Source: Flavobacteriaceae bacterium (lineage in GTDB: Bacteria > Bacteroidota > Bacteroidia > Flavobacteriales > Flavobacteriaceae). Taken from it: a DNA stretch of 9,564 bases. Position numbers and translations under genes: made by a program. The DNA is taken from positions 1 to 9,564 of the forward strand of contig JAUWLK010000087.1 in NCBI GenBank assembly GCA_030613745.1, written 5' to 3'. The notes below the pieces were generated by a model. The model was not told the origin of the DNA. It did no database searches and saw only the letters and a list, made by a program, of their open reading frames with translations. Below, in pieces: positions 5,959 through 9,564 of the stretch (positions are counted from its first letter, which is position 1; each line of letters opens with the position of its first letter).

Positions 5959-7887
5959 ATGGAAGAAAAGAAATTTGATATAAACTCACTCATTGGATTT
6001 GTTTTACTTGGAGCAATAATGCTTTGGTATTTTTATACCAACCAACCAACTCCTGAAGAATTGGCCAAGCAAAAAACAGAACAAATCCAAGACTCTATTC
6101 AAAAAACACAAGAACCTGTAACTCAAAATAATGATACTGCTAAAATTGAAGAAAGTGTAATTGTAAATCCTTCAGATTCATTAGGTTTTGCACAGGCACA
6201 AAATAAATTAGGCGCTTTTGCTTACAGCTCAAGTTTACCATCCGCGAAAGCGAAAGAAACCGTAATAGAAAATGAGTTGGTAAAAATAAAAATATCCAAC
6301 TTAGGTGGTCAAGTTACAGAAGTGTTACTTAAAAAGTTTAAAACTTTTGACAAATTACCACTATATCTTATTAAAGATCAAAATGCTTCATTTAATATAT
6401 CTTTTGCCACTCAAGACAATAGAAATTTGCAAACTAAAGATTTATTTTTTGAACCTACTTTAACAAAAAACGGTGATAATCAGGTACTTTCAATGAAATT
6501 AAAAGTATCTGCAAATAAATATTTAGAATACCGTTACGAGTTAAAACCTGATGATTATATGTTAGATTTTGCTATTCAAAGTCAAGGTATGAATGGCGCT
6601 ATTAACACTTCTCAAAGCATTAATTTAGATTGGAAAATAAAAACATATAGAACAGAGAAAAGTGTTAAATATGAAAACCAATATACGGATTTACGTTACT
6701 TATTCAATGGTGATGAATTTGAATATATGAATGCAATGAGTGATGAAAATGAAGAAGAAGCACAAAACTTAAATTGGGTTGCATTCAAACAGCAATTTTT
6801 CACTTCAATTTTATTAACTGATGAACCTTTTGAAAAAGCTAAATTAATTTCAAAAAATTTAGTACAAGATGAATTTATTGATACCATTTATACCAAGCAA
6901 TATCATGCTTCAATTCCTTTACAAGCCAAAAATGGTGAACTTCACTATGATATGAATTTGTATTATGGACCTGTAGACTATAAGATTTTAAGTAAATATG
7001 AAGGAAAACACTTAGATAGAATTATGAGCTTAGGTTGGGGAATTTTTAGATGGATAAATAAATATCTTTTTATTCCTATGTTTGGGTTTTTAAGTTCATT
7101 CATAGGCAATTTTGGTATTGTTATTATTTTACTAACTATAGTGGTTAGAATAGTAATGTCTCCTGTAGTATACAAGTCATACATATCTAGTGCTAAAATG
7201 AAGGTATTACGACCTGAAATGCAAGAGATTAATGATAAATATAAGGGTAAAGAAAATGCGATGAAACGCCAACAAGAAACTATGGCTTTACAAAGAAAAG
7301 CAGGAGTCAGTCCGCTTTCCGGATGTATTCCCGCATTAATTCAAATGCCGGTTTTCTTTGCATTATTTAGGTTTTTTCCTGCAAATATTGATATAAGACA
7401 AAAAGGATTTTTATGGGCAGATGATTTATCGGCCTATGATGAAGTATTAAAATTACCTTTTAAAATACCATTTTATGGAGATCATGTTAGTTTATTTCCA
7501 ATATTAGCATCAGTTGCTATATTTTTCTATATGCAAATGACACAAAGTCAACAAATGAATATGCAACAGCCTCAACAAGAAGGAATGCCAGATATGCAAA
7601 AAATGATGAAAATGATGATGTACATGTCTCCTTTGATGATGTTGTTTTTCTTTAATAGTTTTGCGAGTAGTTTGAGTTTGTATTACTTTATTTCAAATTT
7701 ATTAACTCTGGGTATTATGCTTGTAATTAAGCATTATATTATTGATGAAAACAAAATTCATGCAAAAATTCAAGAAAATAAAAAGCGCCCTGAAAAGAAA
7801 AAAAGTGCTTTCCGACAAAGATTAGATGATGCTATGAAGCAAGCACAAGATCAACAAGGCAAACAAAAAAAAGGAAAGAAGCGTTAA
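5959..7887 (+). CDS. yidC: Membrane protein insertase YidC
   Basis: YidC inserts and folds inner-membrane proteins, alone or with SecYEG. The 642-residue product has the Gram-negative layout: an N-terminal transmembrane helix (about 9-27), a long periplasmic beta-domain (about 80-350) and the conserved insertase core (about 360-595). In the core, GNFGIVIILLTIVVRIVMSP places R397 where E. coli YidC has the groove arginine R366. KAGVSPLSGCIPALIQMPVF (from about 447) is the conserved third helix, and YMSPLMMLFFFNSF begins the fifth. Between helices four and five, residues 525-561 contain 14 methionines. The last 35 or so residues are highly basic, as expected for ribosome contact. The stretch 34-75 is a low-complexity Gln/Thr/Glu linker. 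ATG at 5959 gives the expected start directly before the first helix. The gene ends 22 bases before a strong intrinsic terminator. Confidence 0.97.
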   Translation: MEEKKFDINSLIGFVLLGAIMLWYFYTNQPTPEELAKQKTEQIQDSIQKTQEPVTQNNDTAKIEESVIVNPSDSLGFAQAQNKLGAFAYSSSLPSAKAKETVIENELVKIKISNLGGQVTEVLLKKFKTFDKLPLYLIKDQNASFNISFATQDNRNLQTKDLFFEPTLTKNGDNQVLSMKLKVSANKYLEYRYELKPDDYMLDFAIQSQGMNGAINTSQSINLDWKIKTYRTEKSVKYENQYTDLRYLFNGDEFEYMNAMSDENEEEAQNLNWVAFKQQFFTSILLTDEPFEKAKLISKNLVQDEFIDTIYTKQYHASIPLQAKNGELHYDMNLYYGPVDYKILSKYEGKHLDRIMSLGWGIFRWINKYLFIPMFGFLSSFIGNFGIVIILLTIVVRIVMSPVVYKSYISSAKMKVLRPEMQEINDKYKGKENAMKRQQETMALQRKAGVSPLSGCIPALIQMPVFFALFRFFPANIDIRQKGFLWADDLSAYDEVLKLPFKIPFYGDHVSLFPILASVAIFFYMQMTQSQQMNMQQPQQEGMPDMQKMMKMMMYMSPLMMLFFFNSFASSLSLYYFISNLLTLGIMLVIKHYIIDENKIHAKIQENKKRPEKKKSAFRQRLDDAMKQAQDQQGKQKKGKKR

Positions 7888-7909
7888 AATTAATTTTTTA
7901 AAAGATATT

Positions 7910-7944
7910 AAAGACCAGTGAATAATTTTACTGGTCTTTTTTTT
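7910..7944 (+). terminator. Strong intrinsic terminator after yidC
   Basis: AAAGACCAGT (7910-7919) is perfectly complementary to ACTGGTCTTT (7930-7939). The loop side can add a G-U and two A-U pairs to give a 13-bp stem with a TAAT tetraloop, followed by eight T (7937-7944). On the opposite strand the T tract is only three long, so it acts for plus-strand transcription only. Confidence 0.9.
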
Positions 7945-7961
7945 AGGCATCATTTTTGTTG

Positions 7962-7969
7962 TATCTTTT
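7962..7969 (+). promoter_or_regulatory. Candidate -7 element for the lipoprotein gene
   Basis: TATCTTTT matches TAnnTTTG except in its last base and lies just after the yidC terminator, about 50 bases before the lipoprotein ATG. No -33 TTG is present at a usual distance. Because the terminator separates the gene from yidC, some promoter in this interval is expected. Confidence 0.4.
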
Positions 7970-8019
7970 CAAACATCGTTAAATATGCGATAAATTTTAA
8001 TAAAAATAAATTATTTATT

Positions 8020-8535
8020 ATGAAAAAATTATTACTAATTCCAATCATTTCTTTATTTATTATTTCTTGTGTAAGTGAAATTGGACCTCCAGGCCCTCCC
8101 GGTCAGGATGGTATTGATGGTATAAATATACTCGGACAAATTTTTGAAGCACAAGTAGATTTTACTGCTGATAATGACTTTGAAGTTTTTATTGAATTTC
8201 CAAGTCAAATTGAAGTATTTGATACAGATGTTGTAATTGCTTATATTTTAGTAGGTGTTGACAATGGTGTTGATATATGGGAACCATTACCACAAACTTT
8301 ATTTTTTGAAGATGGAATTTTACTCTATGGTTATAATTATACTTTTAATGATATTGTTTTTTTCTTAGATGGTACAGTTTCAATTCCAGATTTAAATCCT
8401 GAATTAACTCAGGATATTATTTTTAGAGTTGCTATTATACCTGCAGATGAAGCTAAAAGTGTGGATACAAATAATTTAAAAGAAGTAATGAATGCTTTAC
8501 ATAATAAAGAAATAATTAAGTTGAACGAATTTTAA
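8020..8535 (+). CDS. Collagen-like lipoprotein of unknown function
   Basis: I start this gene at the ATG at 8020, giving 171 residues. The frame is open further upstream to a GTG at 7918, but that extension runs through the yidC terminator and would bury the signal peptide. Residues 1-17 are a lipoprotein signal peptide: MKK, a hydrophobic core and the lipobox IISC with Cys17 as the lipidation site. Five Gly-X-Y triplets follow at 22-36 (GPPGPPGQDGIDGIN), a minimal collagen-like stretch. The rest is acidic, rich in Val, Ile, Phe and Asp, and probably a beta-sandwich domain. It resembles uncharacterised collagen-like lipoproteins I recall from flavobacteria. After the Cys there is VSEIG instead of the acidic run reported as a surface-export signal in Bacteroidota, so whether it faces the periplasm or the outside is unclear. 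It is a single-gene unit between two terminators. Confidence 0.85.
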   Translation: MKKLLLIPIISLFIISCVSEIGPPGPPGQDGIDGINILGQIFEAQVDFTADNDFEVFIEFPSQIEVFDTDVVIAYILVGVDNGVDIWEPLPQTLFFEDGILLYGYNYTFNDIVFFLDGTVSIPDLNPELTQDIIFRVAIIPADEAKSVDTNNLKEVMNALHNKEIIKLNEF

Positions 8536-8568
8536 GCTATAGGATTATTATTTCAAATAATATAAAAT

Positions 8569-8599
8569 GGCTAGTAAAATTATTTACTAGTCTTTTTTT
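8569..8599 (+). terminator. Intrinsic terminator after the lipoprotein gene
   Basis: GGCTAGTAAA (8569-8578) pairs with TTTACTAGTC (8583-8592), a 10-bp stem with one G-U pair and an ATTA loop, followed by seven T (8593-8599). The right arm and T tract overlap the last codons and TAG stop (8587-8589) of the convergent cysteine desulfurase gene. On the minus strand the hairpin is followed by ATTTTATA, a poor T tract, so it may also terminate that gene, but less efficiently. Confidence 0.85.
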
Positions 8600-9564
8600 A
8601 TAATTTCCTTCAAAGCAGCAATAACATAATCAACTTCTTTTTTGGTATTGTATTTACTAAATGAAAAACGTACAGAAGTCTTTTTAGCATCTTTTTCTGA
8701 TAAAATAGTATTCAATACATGTGATCCTTTATTACTACCACTTTGGCAAGCACTACCTCCGGAAGCAGCAATTCCTTTTAAATCAAGGTTAAAAAGGAGC
8801 ATAGGTATTTCTTCTGAAAACCTTACGTTTAAAATGTAATATATACCTTTTTTTGAATCAGTTGAATATCCATTAAAAGCGATATCAGCAAAGTTATTTT
8901 GCAGTTGATTAATAAAATATTGTTTTAATTCAAGTATGTATTTTTTATCATTTGTAAAGTTTTCAGTAGCTATGGTCAAAGCTTTTTCCATTCCCACTAT
9001 ATTATGTATGTTTTCCGTTCCTGCTCTGGCACCATGCTCTTGCTCACCACCAATAAGCAATGGGATTATTCCAAATCCTTTTTTAAAAATAGCAAATCCA
9101 ACACCTTTTGGTCCATGAAATTTATGTGCACTAGCAGTTATAAAATCAATAGGAGTTTTTTGTAAATCAATTTCTAAATGAGCTATTCCTTGTACAGTAT
9201 CAGAATGAAATAAAGCATCATTTATTTGACATATTTTACATACTTTGTCAATATCTAATATATTTCCGATTTCATTATTCACCAACATTAAACTTACCAA
9301 GGTTTTTTGTTGCGAATTTTGTAAAAGGTTTTCTAAATCCTGAAGATTTACTTCTCCTCTTTCATTTAATCTAACATAATCAACTTGGATATTAAATTCA
9401 TTCTTCAATGCTTCAATACAATGTAAAACTGCATGGTGTTCAATTTTTGAGGTAATGATCCTTTTAACTCCTAAATTAGTAACGGCATTATTTAATATAA
9501 GATTATCTGCTTCGCTTCCTCCAGCAGTAAAAACAATTTCATTTGCTGAACAGTTTAATGTTTT
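8587..9564 (-). CDS. IscS/NifS-type cysteine desulfurase, N-terminus beyond the window
   Basis: The frame stays open to the window edge, so 325 residues are visible and about 60 N-terminal residues are missing; an in-frame TTG at 9408 is an internal Leu, since clear family sequence continues upstream (FTAGGSEADN, IEHHAVLH). The enzyme takes sulfur from cysteine to form alanine and a protein-bound persulfide, supplying iron-sulfur cluster assembly and tRNA thiolation in the cytoplasm. Landmarks are the GGSEADN PLP loop, the PLP-stacking His of IEHH, HSDTVQG (Asp and Gln contacting PLP), the Schiff-base Lys in SAHKFHG (codon 9121-9123), GARAGTEN, and the catalytic Cys in GGSACQSGS (codon 8746-8748), which places it in group I (IscS/NifS) and not group II (SufS). 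I see no iscU or other partner within the window. It stops with TAG inside the terminator of the convergent lipoprotein gene. Confidence 0.93.
   Translation of the reverse strand, partial: KTLNCSANEIVFTAGGSEADNLILNNAVTNLGVKRIITSKIEHHAVLHCIEALKNEFNIQVDYVRLNERGEVNLQDLENLLQNSQQKTLVSLMLVNNEIGNILDIDKVCKICQINDALFHSDTVQGIAHLEIDLQKTPIDFITASAHKFHGPKGVGFAIFKKGFGIIPLLIGGEQEHGARAGTENIHNIVGMEKALTIATENFTNDKKYILELKQYFINQLQNNFADIAFNGYSTDSKKGIYYILNVRFSEEIPMLLFNLDLKGIAASGGSACQSGSNKGSHVLNTILSEKDAKKTSVRFSFSKYNTKKEVDYVIAALKEIIKKD

Noticed and set aside
6696..7184. Two minus-strand open frames inside yidC (6696-6887 and 6978-7184)
   Set aside because: Both are antisense to a fully conserved gene and show no domain, signal or plausible start context.
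7918..8019. In-frame upstream extension of the lipoprotein gene from a GTG
   Set aside because: It overlaps the yidC terminator hairpin and would place 34 residues before a textbook lipoprotein signal peptide.
8642..9118. Two plus-strand open frames (8642-8839 and 8936-9118) inside the cysteine desulfurase gene
   Set aside because: They are antisense shadows of a well-conserved enzyme; their residues mirror its codons.
1..9564. A new defence, mobile or multi-gene accessory system
   Set aside because: All ten genes fall into known families or a typical lipoprotein, no transposase, integrase, nuclease, toxin or repeat array is visible, and base composition looks even across the window.

Overview
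The window is strongly AT-rich (roughly 30% G+C by eye). It is most likely from a member of the Bacteroidota, probably a marine or flavobacterial-type lineage. The evidence is: -7 promoter elements of the TAnnTTTG type instead of TATAAT, no Shine-Dalgarno purine runs before starts, a phosphoglucosamine mutase with the SNTEP phosphate loop, a YidC with a long N-terminal periplasmic domain and Met-rich segment, and a collagen-like lipoprotein of a kind I associate with flavobacteria. No tRNA, rRNA, CRISPR, insertion sequence or phage gene was seen, and the longest gap between genes is about 180 bases.

Layout. Positions 1-558 hold the C-terminal end of a phosphohexomutase (GlmM-like). Two further plus-strand genes follow: a 489-residue class V PLP enzyme (601-2070) and a DUF1697 protein (2127-2672). 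Next comes a cold-shock-domain protein with a lysine-rich head (2851-3309), preceded by the longest untranslated leader in the window. On the minus strand lie two adjacent, clearly paralogous LpxL/HtrB-type acyltransferases (3342-4232 and 4242-5135). A rhomboid membrane protease (5200-5844) is divergent from them. The membrane insertase gene yidC (5959-7887) ends in a strong intrinsic terminator, followed by a short collagen-like lipoprotein gene (8020-8535) that has its own terminator. The window closes with a minus-strand IscS/NifS-type cysteine desulfurase whose N-terminus lies beyond position 9564.

How the genes fit together. Much of the content is envelope biogenesis: a precursor for amino-sugar polymers (GlmM), acylation of lipid A or another lipid (two acyltransferases), membrane protein insertion (YidC), intramembrane proteolysis (rhomboid) and a lipoprotein. 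Two separate class V PLP enzymes are present. One is a typical cysteine desulfurase; the other is a divergent member with a CxC at the active-site cysteine position and an altered PLP-contact motif. I see no sign of a defence island, mobile element or obviously new multi-gene system. The points most worth a second look are the divergent PLP enzyme, the acyltransferase pair with a changed residue beside the catalytic histidine, the cold-shock gene's leader, and the terminator that overlaps the antisense 3' end of the cysteine desulfurase gene.
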